The notes: generated by a model from the letters alone, not told the origin. A stretch of DNA of 64,000 nt from MWCO01 sp964488865 (GCA_964488865.1 CAZAWR010000006.1:145664-209663); one strand, 5' to 3'. Shown: positions 24,960 through 33,932, numbered from the stretch's first letter. Numbers and translations are program-made.

Positions 24960-27245
24960 TCACGGGCACCCTTCGATCCGCACGCGCTCTGGACCCGGAT
25001 GCCGCTCCCGATCGCTGGCGCCAATCCCCAGCTGTCCCTGCTCGTTCGAGCCCCAGCACACCACGGCGCCCGGTTCGATCAAAGCACATACGTGCACTTC
25101 ACCGGCGACCACCTGCGTGGCCCGCGACGGCACCTGCACGCGCACCGGCGTGGCGCTGTCCTGCTCGGTCGACCGACCGAGCTGCCCGAAGTCGTTGAAT
25201 CCCCAGCACCAGACGCTTCCCTGGTCGTCGATGGCGCAGTTCTGCTTTCCGCCAGCGCCGATTCCCGTCACCCCCTCGATCGCCAGACGGACCGGACGCT
25301 TGATGCCGAATCCCCAACCGTAGACATGGCCGTCTCGGGTGCGCACGAACGTGGTCTTGTCCCCCGCTTCCACCTGTACACACGGCGGGAGCGACGGGAC
25401 GCGCAGCGGGCGAGCCTGGGGCTCCCTGTCCGACCGGCCTTGCCCCAACTGGCCGTACATGTTGTCGCCCCAGCACCAGACGGACCCGTCGCTCGCGAGC
25501 ACCGCACAAGAGTGCGCCGTTCCCGCGGAGATCCACGTTGCAGGCGGCAGACCTTCCACCGCGGCCACCAGCGCCGCATCTTGCATCGTCGTCCCCAGCT
25601 GCCCGCGATCTTCCTCGCCCCAGCACGAGACGCCGCCGCCGTTTCGCAGCACGCAGCTGTGCCGCCCGCCACAGCGGAGGTGCAACACGTCTGAGAGGCC
25701 CAGGACCCGGGTGGGATGGTCCAACAAGTCTTTGCCCCAGCAAGCCACGTTCGTGTCGCCAAGCACGGCGCAGGCATGACGATTGCCGGCAGCCACCTCG
25801 ACCGACGCGTCGAGCCTTGCCACCTTCGTCGCTCGCGGCATGTCCTTTCGCCCGCTCGCGATCTGCCCAGCCTCGTTGCTTCCCCAGCACCAGACGCTGT
25901 GGTCCTCGCGAAGGGCGCAGGTGAAGCGCGCGGCAGGACCCGAGGCGATGGCGGTCACCTGATCGAGGTGAGGACAGGTCGGGTTGGCGGCGGGAGCCAC
26001 GACCGGTGGGGCCACGGACGGGGCGGACTTGGACGGCGTGCCCGACGCCGCGGAGGCGGCACCTTGCGCGGTAGCCGCGTCGGGACGGGTTCGGATGTAT
26101 CCGATAACGGATAGCACCGCGACGAGTCCGGTGAACGCCAGGATGAGGGGCAACGGGCCGCTGGGACGAGGAGAGGGGGGAAGGTTCCCCGAGGCCGCAG
26201 GGGTGACAGCCGAGGGCGACGTGCCAACCTCCGGCTCGATCGCGAGCGGCGGAGTGGAAGATGTCTCGACGGGGGAAGACTCCACGGCGGACACGCGGGC
26301 GCGGAGGGCCTCCACCTTGGCTCCGGCGACGGACTCGAGCCAGGCCGCCACCTGCGCAGCGGAAGCCGGAGATGCGGAGCGTTCGAGCTCGAAGGCCATC
26401 TCGGAGGCGGTGGCGAACCGAACCTCTCGGTCCCTCGCGAGCGCTTGGAGCGTGACCGTGTCGAGCGCCGTGGGAACGTCAGGGGACGAGAGGCTTGGCG
26501 GCACGATGGGATGATCGAGGATCTTGCGGATCGTCTCCTCGACCGTGGCGCACTTGAAGAGCCGCGTTCCGGTGAGCATCTCCCAGAGCACGACGCCCGC
26601 GGAGAAGACGTCGACCCGCCGGTCGATCTCGAGCCCCTGAAGCTGTTCGGGGGCGAGGTAGCCGAGCTTGCCCTTGAGGAGGCCTTCCTGCGTGCCGTCG
26701 GGGGCGTGGGCAGCAGCCTTGGCGATGCCGAAGTCGAGCACCCGTGCGACGCCGTCCGCTCCCACGACGATGTTCTGGGGGGAGACGTCGCGGTGGACGA
26801 GACCGAGCAGGGTGCCATCGTCGGCGCGGGTCTCGTGGGCGGCGTGCAAGCCTTGGAGGATGGGCACGAGGATGCCGGAGGCGATGGGCACGGGGACGGC
26901 GAGGCCGCGCGAGGCGAGGGCCCCTAGCAAGGCAGAGAGGGAGTCTCCGAGCACGAAGTCCATGATCAGCGCGACCTCCCCCTCGTGCTCGACGACGTCG
27001 ATGATGGACACGACGTTGGGGTGGCGGACGCGGGCGGCGAGGCGAGCTTCCTCGAGGAAGCGGGAGGCGAAGTGCGGGTCGCGCGCGAGGTGGGGGTAGA
27101 GGCGTTTGACGGCGACGGTTCTGGAGAAGCCGGCGGGGCCCAGGAGGCGACCGACGTGCACGGTGGCCATGCCGCCGGACGCGATCTCGTCGAAGACCGC
27201 GTAGCGCCCGAGGCGAAGCGCGCGGCTGCTCTCACCACGACCCAT
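24960..27245 (-). CDS. Ser/Thr protein kinase fused to an RCC1-like beta-propeller
   Basis: 761 residues from MGRGESS. The kinase domain (residues ~14-290) has a Gly loop IASGGMATVHVG, Lys47 in VAVKRL, HRDVSPQN (catalytic Asp153), DFG171-173 and GYLAPEQL. A Pro/Ser-rich linker, one membrane helix (ILAFTGLVAVLSVIGYI, ~368-384) and a second linker follow. The extracytoplasmic C-terminus has seven RCC1-type blades, each with a (V/A)xCWG..xxxGQLG core (for example VWCWGSNEAGQI, VWCWGDNMYGQLG, VVCWGSNEQGQLG). This is a PASTA-like topology with an RCC1 propeller as the sensor. It probably reads an extracellular ligand or protein and signals inward; no partner is evident nearby. Confidence 0.9.
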   Translation of the reverse strand: MGRGESSRALRLGRYAVFDEIASGGMATVHVGRLLGPAGFSRTVAVKRLYPHLARDPHFASRFLEEARLAARVRHPNVVSIIDVVEHEGEVALIMDFVLGDSLSALLGALASRGLAVPVPIASGILVPILQGLHAAHETRADDGTLLGLVHRDVSPQNIVVGADGVARVLDFGIAKAAAHAPDGTQEGLLKGKLGYLAPEQLQGLEIDRRVDVFSAGVVLWEMLTGTRLFKCATVEETIRKILDHPIVPPSLSSPDVPTALDTVTLQALARDREVRFATASEMAFELERSASPASAAQVAAWLESVAGAKVEALRARVSAVESSPVETSSTPPLAIEPEVGTSPSAVTPAASGNLPPSPRPSGPLPLILAFTGLVAVLSVIGYIRTRPDAATAQGAASAASGTPSKSAPSVAPPVVAPAANPTCPHLDQVTAIASGPAARFTCALREDHSVWCWGSNEAGQIASGRKDMPRATKVARLDASVEVAAGNRHACAVLGDTNVACWGKDLLDHPTRVLGLSDVLHLRCGGRHSCVLRNGGGVSCWGEEDRGQLGTTMQDAALVAAVEGLPPATWISAGTAHSCAVLASDGSVWCWGDNMYGQLGQGRSDREPQARPLRVPSLPPCVQVEAGDKTTFVRTRDGHVYGWGFGIKRPVRLAIEGVTGIGAGGKQNCAIDDQGSVWCWGFNDFGQLGRSTEQDSATPVRVQVPSRATQVVAGEVHVCALIEPGAVVCWGSNEQGQLGIGASDRERHPGPERVRIEGCP

Positions 27246-27489
27246 CGGGCGCAATCTACCAGAAGCGGGTTGGAACTGCGAAGGAAGGCTCGGGCGTATG
27301 CGGGGCTCTCGGATGCTGCGCCGCACCAGATCGGGAGGGGTAGCCCGGCGCTTGACCGGAGGAAGGCGAAGATCGCCTGACAGGAATCAGGTATGCGCTC
27401 TCGTGCCATCACTTCCTCGGGAGCGCCAAAGTAGGCCCCCGGGTCGGGAAGTCAAGCCGAGAATGTTGCGCTGCACAAACGAGGAACGC

Positions 27490-28653
27490 TCACTCGTAGA
27501 CGGTGAAGGAGCGAAAGTCGACGTTGGCGCTGTAGACACGCACGCCTGCCCGCCCCGTCAACGGCCCTGGAGCCTGGAAGGGCTGCGTGCGAGCCAAAGC
27601 CCCCTCGCTGTTACGGAACTCGCAGGTGATCCGGTCACCGTCCCGGTAGGCCCGCAGCCAGCGAAGAACTCCTGCATCTGTGCTCGTCGGCTCCACGTTC
27701 GTGGCCTCCGCTCGGAGCTCGATCGAGGTTCCGCTCCCTGGGTACTCCCACAGCCCAAGACTGCGACCCGTCCCGCGATTCAGCAAACAAGCCCACCAGG
27801 ACGACGAGCTCGTGCCGTGCGCAAACGTTACGCCCGCGTAGCCCCACGAGTAAGGCTCGTACACCAGGGAGGCCTCGACGGAATACGACGTGAAGTTCAC
27901 AGGCTGCTTCCACAGGGCGTCGGCACCACACCCACCGGGGCAAGACTCGTCCCTCACCTCGAGCAGGTCCACGCCGCCATCGTATTCAGGCTCAAGATCC
28001 CACCCGGGCTCCCAACCGTCGAACGCGAAGGATTCGAAGTGAAGCACACGAGAGAGCAATTCCGCATCACCCTCCCGCTCGCAGGCGTCCCCTAGACCAT
28101 CCCCATCCGCATCATCCTGGTTCGCGTTGCAGAGGGACGGACAGTTGTCACAAGCGTCGTCGACCGTGTCCCCATCCTCGTCGTGCCCGACGGGTACGCA
28201 AGGGGGCGGACCACCACCCGTGCCGCCGGTCTGTCCCGTGCCGCCGGTCCCCCCGGTCTCTCCGGTACCTCCCGTGCCACCCATGGCGCCCGTGCCGCCG
28301 GTCTCTCCGGTACCGCCCGTACCGCCCGTACCACCTGCGCCACCCATGGCGCCCGTGCCGCCGGTCTCTCCCGTACCGCCCGTACCGCCCGTACCACCCG
28401 TGCCGCCCATCGCGCCGGTGCCGCCGGTCTCTCCCGTACCACCCGTTGCCCCTGTGCCGCCTGTCGCGCCACCCGTCGCGCCCGTTCCGCCCGTTGCCCC
28501 TCCCGTTCCCCCGCTGCCTCCCGCACCAGCGCCGCCTCCCGCAGCGGGAACATTGTTCTCCTCGAACAAGTTTCCCGCGTCATCGCCGCAGGCAGCCATC
28601 CAGACGGGAGCTGCCAGCACCATCACCGCCGCAATCCAAGAAGCCTTTCGCAT
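27490..28653 (-). CDS. Lipoprotein with Gly/Thr repeat linker, TSP3 calcium motif and LamG-like domain
   Basis: 387 residues; AGGAGA precedes the ATG. The leader ends in a lipobox MAAC. A long linker (residues ~39-140) is built from GGTGATGGTGE/A-type repeats, encoded by a GC-rich DNA microsatellite. Next come TSP3 calcium-binding motifs DEDGDTVDDACDNCP and DDADGDGLGDACE, then a ~190-residue beta-sandwich (GWEPGWDLEPEYDGG, WACLLNRGTGRSLGLWEY, YSANVDFRSFTVYE) resembling LamG/concanavalin-like carbohydrate-binding domains. Predicted surface adhesin or carbohydrate binder. The motif TCAAGATTGT lies 33-51 bp upstream, shared with the PhaC-like promoter region. Confidence 0.8.
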   Translation of the reverse strand: MRKASWIAAVMVLAAPVWMAACGDDAGNLFEENNVPAAGGGAGAGGSGGTGGATGGTGATGGATGGTGATGGTGETGGTGAMGGTGGTGGTGGTGETGGTGAMGGAGGTGGTGGTGETGGTGAMGGTGGTGETGGTGGTGQTGGTGGGPPPCVPVGHDEDGDTVDDACDNCPSLCNANQDDADGDGLGDACEREGDAELLSRVLHFESFAFDGWEPGWDLEPEYDGGVDLLEVRDESCPGGCGADALWKQPVNFTSYSVEASLVYEPYSWGYAGVTFAHGTSSSSWWACLLNRGTGRSLGLWEYPGSGTSIELRAEATNVEPTSTDAGVLRWLRAYRDGDRITCEFRNSEGALARTQPFQAPGPLTGRAGVRVYSANVDFRSFTVYE

Positions 28654-28685
28654 GGCTCGTTCTCCTGAGGGCATCGCGTAGAACG

Positions 28686-28704
28686 TTGCACGGACAATCT
28701 TGAA
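28686..28704 (-). promoter_or_regulatory. Motif shared with the PhaC-like operator region
   Basis: On the minus strand TTCAAGATTGTCCGTGCAA matches the 21744-21765 site (CTCAAGATTGTGCGTCGCACAAT) at nearly all of its first 14 positions, and sits at a similar distance (33-51 bp) from the start of the LamG-like lipoprotein gene. Confidence 0.35.
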
Positions 28705-28807
28705 GCATAGCGCGCGGGGAGGGGTTCTCCCACCCTTCAATTACGCAGCACAGGGAGCGTCGGCGTGGCGTTCCGACTTCCGTACGGGGAATTTGGCTCG
28801 CTCGGCC

Positions 28808-30115
28808 CTACAGAGACCTCGCCAAGACGTAGGCGAAGATGCCAACCGCGACCGTGAGAACGATCAAGGACGCGACGAAGAGAGCCACCAGGCCGCGAGG
28901 CGCGGCAGGAGCGACCGAAGGCACCGTGCCCACCTGGGGCTGACGAACGGAAGGCACGTTGGCAGGCTGGGACCGCGGCACAGACACCGGCGCCGGGTCG
29001 ACCAGGGGTTTGGAGCCGTCGGGGCCTGGCGGAACGCGGCCGTTTGCAGCGCTGGCAATCATCGAACCGATGGGAGGCGCCACATCCTTGATGGTGTCCT
29101 TGCCGAACTCATCGATGGCAGGACGTCCGGGGTTCGACGGCGGATCGGGGGCCACGGGCTGCTGCGATACGGGCGGAGTCGGAAAGAGCGCCTCGGCTGC
29201 GTCCGCCCCGCGCACCTGTTCGACGAGTGCGCGCATCCTGGCGGGTGAGTAGACGGAAGTGGCTTCCTCCGAGGGCCCTCCGGCGTTCCAGGCCTCCTCG
29301 CGGATGGCCCCTGCGGTCACCTCGGCTTGCGGGTCCAACTCCTTGATCATGTCGAACAAGGCGGTGGCCGCCGTGACCGACGCGAGCAGCGAGGCTGCCG
29401 GGAAGAATGCGCCATCCCAGGTGCTCACGTGAGCCTGCCACACCACGCACCCTTGCTGGAGTCGAACCATGGACGCTAGCTCGACCGGCCCCGTGGCAGA
29501 CTCCGCATGCAAGTCGAACGTCTCGGCGATGCGACGCGCCGCGCGGATGCCGGCCACGCGGGCGAGAATGAGCGCTTGGCCGTCGAGGAACACGCTCGAG
29601 CCCAGACGCTCGAGGGCGTCCTCATTCGCACGTACTTCGCAGTGCGCGATGGCCCCCGACCACAGCGTTCGGGGGTCGGAGGGCGCCTTGCCGAGGGCCG
29701 CCATCAGCTCGTCGTAGGCGCGTGCGAGCAGACGAGAGTTCGCAGCGAGGCTCACGAGCACGGCGCGGTCGACGGCGCGCAGCAGGCGCCAGTCGACGTT
29801 CGAGAGGGGTCGAGCCGGGCCGAGCACACGAGCGACTTCCGGCGGGACCGCATCGGGGTTCGGGTCCCGAGACTTCGACACGAGCTTCAGGTGCCTGGGC
29901 GGGATCTGCTGCGCCAACTCACGGACCGCGGTCACGTCCACCACGCCGTCGAGCCCGAGCCGAGCTAGTGCGACACGCGTCTCCACGGACAAGGCGGTCC
30001 AGCCTCGCGGCGACGGGATGATGCCCGCTGTGAGCAGCGCACGAACGGCGACGAGGGGCGGTCGCGGAAGGTCGTCGGAGAGCTCCTCGAACTGATAGAG
30101 GATCGGGTCGGTCAT
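28808..30115 (-). CDS. Tail-anchored cytoplasmic protein of unknown function
   Basis: 435 residues from MTDPILYQFEELSDD. The first ~75 residues (LVAVRALLTAGIIPSPRGW, LSVETRVALARLGLDG) weakly resemble nitrate-reductase-associated (NarG-associated) helical domains. The middle ~240 residues are helical and contain VDWRLLRAVDRAVLVSLAAN. A Pro-rich disordered linker then leads to a single C-terminal hydrophobic segment (LVALFVASLIVLTVAVGIFAYVL), so the protein is probably a tail-anchored inner-membrane protein with a cytoplasmic body. No enzymatic motif is visible. It is upstream of the LamG-like lipoprotein gene and downstream of a gene for an AgmX/PglI-like protein. Confidence 0.65.
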   Translation of the reverse strand: MTDPILYQFEELSDDLPRPPLVAVRALLTAGIIPSPRGWTALSVETRVALARLGLDGVVDVTAVRELAQQIPPRHLKLVSKSRDPNPDAVPPEVARVLGPARPLSNVDWRLLRAVDRAVLVSLAANSRLLARAYDELMAALGKAPSDPRTLWSGAIAHCEVRANEDALERLGSSVFLDGQALILARVAGIRAARRIAETFDLHAESATGPVELASMVRLQQGCVVWQAHVSTWDGAFFPAASLLASVTAATALFDMIKELDPQAEVTAGAIREEAWNAGGPSEEATSVYSPARMRALVEQVRGADAAEALFPTPPVSQQPVAPDPPSNPGRPAIDEFGKDTIKDVAPPIGSMIASAANGRVPPGPDGSKPLVDPAPVSVPRSQPANVPSVRQPQVGTVPSVAPAAPRGLVALFVASLIVLTVAVGIFAYVLARSL

Positions 30116-30289
30116 GCGGGATCCCTGACTTGCGTATCGTAAGCCAAGAAGCATCGGTGGGGAAGCAGCCTAAATCCATCGGAAAACAGAGCGCCCCAAG
30201 GCATCGACGTGAAATGGTAGCCCGGGCTCCGACGATGGGAACGTGTCCGAGCAACGGTCGGGCTGGAGGGCACCTCGAAGATCGCACGC

Positions 30290-30325
30290 GCGGCGGAGTT
30301 GCAATGACGCGGGCTCGGGCTCGAC
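30290..30325. repeat. Degenerate dispersed-repeat fragment
   Basis: GCGCGGCGGAGTTGCAATGACGCGGGCTCGGGCTCG matches the 3' part of the family (CGGCGGAGTTGTACCGACCCGGG plus GGGCTCGGGCT). Confidence 0.4.
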
Positions 30326-30328
30326 CTG

Positions 30329-30342
30329 AGTGGGTACCCACT
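30329..30342. promoter_or_regulatory. Perfect 14-bp palindrome
   Basis: AGTGGGTACCCACT is fully self-complementary, in the 274-bp gap between two minus-strand genes, 48 bp after the AgmX-like stop and 214 bp before the tail-anchored protein's start. It may be an operator; nothing else identifies it. Confidence 0.25.
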
Positions 30343-30389
30343 TGCGGGGCGCTGTTCTTCCGCGCGCTCTCTTCCCTCCGTTCGATGCC

Positions 30390-31097
30390 TCATCCCTGCG
30401 TGGCGAACGAGACGGTGAGCAGGAACTCCGAAGGACCTTTGGAAGATCCGAAGGTCGCGGCACGCACCCGCGCCGTCGCGCACTGCGCCACGGCGTCGTT
30501 CAAGCCCTTGCGAGACGCTTCCTTCACCTCGGTGACCCTGCCGTTGCCATCCACGGACACACGAAGCTCGAGACTCCCCTGCAGGGTCGAATCCCCGGCA
30601 AGGCTCGCGATGTGGCAACGACGAAACCCCGTCTTCATCCGCACCACGACCGTGTTGACGTTCGCTGGCAGCGCACCGGCCCCGGACACGGAGGTCACCA
30701 CGACCGACTTCGACGAGGCGGTTGGGGTCGGAGGCTCCGATTCTTCGCCGTCGTTGTCCCCGCCGGCAGATGGCCCCTGCACGGTCGCGTCCGGGCAGTG
30801 CGCGATGTTGGCCTTCTGCGCCTCCGCCTTCAATCGAGCCGCCTTCTCCTCGGGTGAGCGCGCGCTCGACAAGAATGCGAACAGATCTTTTCCTTCCGCG
30901 GACCCAATCTTCTTCGCCAGGCAATCCTGCCTCTTGCTCGCGAGCTCCGCGGACGACATCCCCGGTTCCTCGAGGCCCGGGCACGCAGCCTTGACATCGC
31001 ACAGGATGCCGACGTCGCTTTCGTAGCTCTTGCAGCAACCCGCCAAGGGAAGAGCCGGGATGACCAGAAGCAACAACCCACGCAATCGGAAGGACAT
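30390..31097 (-). CDS. AgmX/PglI C-terminal-domain lipoprotein
   Basis: 235 residues. The leader MSFRLRGLLLLVIPALPLAGC has a clear lipobox. A Cys-containing N-terminal segment and a Glu/Pro/Ser linker lead to a C-terminal domain of ~90 residues: VVRMKTGFRRCHIASLAGD, LQGSLELRVSVDGNGRVTEV, VAQCATARVRAATF and FLLTVSF. That matches the TonB-C-like AgmX/PglI domain, which occurs in myxobacterial gliding-motility and multi-domain envelope proteins. Role: probably periplasmic protein-protein contact. It is divergent from the second Ser/Thr kinase with a ~130-bp shared promoter region. Confidence 0.75.
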   Translation of the reverse strand: MSFRLRGLLLLVIPALPLAGCCKSYESDVGILCDVKAACPGLEEPGMSSAELASKRQDCLAKKIGSAEGKDLFAFLSSARSPEEKAARLKAEAQKANIAHCPDATVQGPSAGGDNDGEESEPPTPTASSKSVVVTSVSGAGALPANVNTVVVRMKTGFRRCHIASLAGDSTLQGSLELRVSVDGNGRVTEVKEASRKGLNDAVAQCATARVRAATFGSSKGPSEFLLTVSFATQG

Positions 31098-31228
31098 GCG
31101 AGAATGCTCGCGTTGGGGATCCCCAGTTGTCAACAACAGACGCGTACGTAGGAGGCCCCGCCACGCCTTGACAATCCCGCATGGGATCGCCACCCTCCGG
31201 CGCCGATCCGCACCCCACCGATGAATCC

Positions 31229-32827
31229 ATGACACCCCCGCGAGTCCAAAGCCCCTCCCGACGTCTGGGTGCGCTCGCGTTCGACGTAGAGGAGAGCGCC
31301 GACCTCGTGCGCGATCGGGTGGCGATGATGCTGGGCATCATTCTGGGCATCGCCGGGCCGTTGTGGGTCGTGAACGCGCTGCTCAACGCCTTGTTCTTTC
31401 CCGCATTCGAGCCCGGGAGGATCACCTCTCCTCGGTCCATGCTGCATGGCGGCGCCGTCCTCGTGCTCACAGGGCTGTGGGTGGTCGCCCGAAGGCACCC
31501 CGTGCTCTCCGTCGCGCGGCGAATCGAGTGGCTCGCGATGACGACCCTGGGCCTGACGATGGCTGGCATGGTGAGCCTATCGAACGCTGCGTACCGTCCC
31601 GAGCTCATCATGGCCCTGGCCCTCGGACACTTCCTCGCCTTGCGTGCGGCAGTCGTTCCGAGCACGTGGAAGGCCACAGCGACCGTCGGAACGCTGGTGG
31701 AGGTGCCGACCGTGATCGCGGCATGGTACGTCCACGCGCTGGACCACGGAGGGGTCCTCTCCCCCGCGAGCGCCGCAGCCGCGTCCGCCGTCTGGGCCGG
31801 CATGACGGTGGCGGTCACCTCACTCATCTCCTTCGTGATCTATGGCTTGCACCAGAGGGTTCGGGCGGTCGCTCAGCTCGGACAGTACGTGCTCGAAGCC
31901 AAGGTCGGGGAAGGAGGAATGGGGGTGGTATATCGGGCCCGGCACGCGATGCTCCGCCGCCCAACTGCGGTCAAGCTCCTGCTGCCCGAGCGCGCGGACA
32001 AGCGGCACATCCTCCGGTTCGAACGCGAAGTGCAGCTGACCGCCAGCCTCTCCCACCCCCACATCGTGGCCGTCCACGACTTCGGCCGAACACGCGAGGG
32101 CATCTTCTACTACGCCATGGAGTACATCGACGGGCTCGACCTCGACAGCCTCGTCCGCTGCGACGGGCCACAGCCGCCCGGACGCGTGCGCCACATCCTT
32201 CGTCAGGCCGCAAGCGCGCTCGCCGAAGCGCACCGAGTCGGCCTCATCCACCGCGACGTGAAGCCGGCAAACGTCATGCTCTCGGAAGGTTCCATCGACA
32301 AGGACCGCGTCAAACTGCTCGACTTCGGCCTCGTCAAGGATCTGTCCGACGGCCGCAGCGACGTCACCGATCTCGGACAGATGCAGGGGACTCCGCTGTA
32401 CATCGCTCCGGAAGCCATCAAGACACCGCAGTCCGTCGACACGCGCTGCGACCTCTATTCGTTCGGTGCCCTGGGCTATTTCCTGCTCACGGGGTCCCCG
32501 GTCTTCGAGGGGACGTCGGTGGTGGAGGTGTGCGCGCGACACCTGCACGACAAACCGGTCTCCCCGTCCGACCGGCTCGGGTCACCCATTCCCCCGAGCC
32601 TCGAGGCGCTCCTGCTCGCTTGCCTGCACAAGGCTCCGTCGGAGCGGCCCGCGAGCGCAGAAGCCATCGTAGACATGCTCGACGAGGCAGCTGATTGCCC
32701 AGCCTGGTCGCGCGAGGACGCGGAGCGCTGGTGGCGTGATCGCGCCCCCGCGGTTCGATCGCAGTCCGGGCTCGCAAATCTTGGCGAGCAACGAACCCTG
32801 GCCGTGGACTTCCGCGACCGCAATTGA
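31229..32827 (+). CDS. Ser/Thr protein kinase with N-terminal membrane sensor domain
   Basis: 532 residues from the ATG of MTPPRVQS. The ATG 48 bp upstream (31181) sits inside an inverted repeat, so the later start is preferred. The first ~200 residues carry about six membrane helices (MMLGIILGIAGPLWVV, GMTVAVTSLISFVIYGL) and no extracytoplasmic domain of size. The kinase domain is C-terminal: GEGGMGVVYRARH, AVKLLLPE, HRDVKPAN, DFGLVKDL, GTPLYIAPEA. This reversed layout (membrane first, kinase last) is frequent in myxobacteria. Divergent from the AgmX/PglI lipoprotein gene. Confidence 0.88.
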   Translation: MTPPRVQSPSRRLGALAFDVEESADLVRDRVAMMLGIILGIAGPLWVVNALLNALFFPAFEPGRITSPRSMLHGGAVLVLTGLWVVARRHPVLSVARRIEWLAMTTLGLTMAGMVSLSNAAYRPELIMALALGHFLALRAAVVPSTWKATATVGTLVEVPTVIAAWYVHALDHGGVLSPASAAAASAVWAGMTVAVTSLISFVIYGLHQRVRAVAQLGQYVLEAKVGEGGMGVVYRARHAMLRRPTAVKLLLPERADKRHILRFEREVQLTASLSHPHIVAVHDFGRTREGIFYYAMEYIDGLDLDSLVRCDGPQPPGRVRHILRQAASALAEAHRVGLIHRDVKPANVMLSEGSIDKDRVKLLDFGLVKDLSDGRSDVTDLGQMQGTPLYIAPEAIKTPQSVDTRCDLYSFGALGYFLLTGSPVFEGTSVVEVCARHLHDKPVSPSDRLGSPIPPSLEALLLACLHKAPSERPASAEAIVDMLDEAADCPAWSREDAERWWRDRAPAVRSQSGLANLGEQRTLAVDFRDRN

Positions 32828-32860
32828 GGCTCGCTGGCAACGCGCGGCCGCCAAGCCAGC

Positions 32861-33670
32861 TCACGCCGCCGGCTCTACGTCCTGGGGCCGGCGAGGCACC
32901 AGCATGCGAAGCGCCGACAGGCGGTGCCGGTACCAGTTCACCCCCGCATGCCGCGCGTTGATCGAGAAGATCTCCGGCCGCTCCTCCAGCAACGCGAGGA
33001 CGTCCTGCAGCGTGAACGACGGCTCCGAACCGCTGCAAAGCTCGTCGTATACGCACCGCGCGAGCTCGTAGTCTTCCGCACGTTCCACGACGAAGCGGTG
33101 GGACGTCGAATAGTCCAGCCCGGTCTCCCATCGCACGTTGCCGACCCAAAACCGGTCCGTGCCGTCCCACAGGTAGGACGTCACGCAGTCCCGGTCGTTC
33201 GGCGCCGTGGCCTCGAGAAAGGTCCTCTCCAGCGCATCGAACTGCATCACCTCCACGTCGTTGCCGTCGGGCCAGGTCGCGGGGTGCAAGTTGCTGAGGT
33301 AGTCCCAAGGGAAGATCTGGGTGTCGTAGGCATTGAGCACGCGCTGGATCGCCTTCGGGTCGATCAGCGGGCACTTCGACGGAATACGCACCACGACGTC
33401 CGCGCCCCATTGCCTCGCGGCATGGTAGTGGCGCTCCAGCAGATCCGTCGGGTGACCGCGGAAACAGGGCACGGAGAGCTTGCGGCATAGATCGGCGACG
33501 GGATCGTCGAAAGACAGGTAGGAGGTCGCGACCACAATGGGGTCGTCGGTGCCTGCGCGGACACGCTGGATGGTGCGTTGAAGCAGGGGCTTGCCGGCGA
33601 GCGGGAGCAGGGCCTTGCCGGACAGCTGGGGCGAGAGCATGCCCGCCTGCACGAGGATGAGCTTCTTCAT
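32861..33670 (-). CDS. SpsF-like cytidylyltransferase-family protein
   Basis: 269 residues from MKKLILVQAG. The fold signature of CMP-sugar cytidylyltransferases is present: GKALLPLAGKPLLQRTIQRV, DPIVVATS, DLLERHYHAARQWGADVVVRI and CPLIDPKAIQRVL. In typical SpsF proteins the CTP-binding signature is QAR-x-GS-x-RLPGK; here it reads QAGMLSPQLSGK, so both arginines are missing, and the acidic GDCPLIDP is SKCPLIDP. The protein may use a different nucleotide or have lost activity. The convergent kinase gene ends 33 bp away. It belongs to surface-polysaccharide sugar activation by family, but no pathway genes adjoin it. Confidence 0.75.
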   Translation of the reverse strand: MKKLILVQAGMLSPQLSGKALLPLAGKPLLQRTIQRVRAGTDDPIVVATSYLSFDDPVADLCRKLSVPCFRGHPTDLLERHYHAARQWGADVVVRIPSKCPLIDPKAIQRVLNAYDTQIFPWDYLSNLHPATWPDGNDVEVMQFDALERTFLEATAPNDRDCVTSYLWDGTDRFWVGNVRWETGLDYSTSHRFVVERAEDYELARCVYDELCSGSEPSFTLQDVLALLEERPEIFSINARHAGVNWYRHRLSALRMLVPRRPQDVEPAA

Positions 33671-33876
33671 GAAGGCATGATTGCCGTCGCTCGAAGGAGG
33701 TCTTCGGGAGCGCACGTGAACTTCTTGGCACAATCGCGCGACGCGCGGGTTCACGCTCACCATCGTTCGGCAGGGAGGCTCGCGAGGTTTCGGTGAGCCG
33801 TGATCTCTTCGATCGCCATGATCGATTCGATCGCACGCGCGAGTCTCCAAAGGGCGCGACGGCGTGAGGATCTGCC

Positions 33877-33892
33877 TGGCACGAGTGCTGCT
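33877..33892 (+). promoter_or_regulatory. Candidate sigma-54 promoter of the GH26 gene
   Basis: TGGCACG-AGTG-CTGCT fits TGGCAYR-N4-TTGCW with one mismatch and exact spacing. The predicted start site near 33903 leaves a ~30-nt leader with GGAAAGGAAA before the ATG at 33933, and rules out upstream in-frame starts. Confidence 0.5.
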
Positions 33893-33932
33893 ACTCCCCC
33901 TGGTATCGCCTACCCGGGCGGAAAGGAAACCC

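Noticed and set aside
31168..31195. TTGACA as a -35 element for the membrane kinase gene
   Set aside because: No acceptable -10 element lies 16-18 bp downstream (CACCCT at best). The ATCCC-GCAT-GGGAT inverted repeat there argues only against the earlier ATG as a start.
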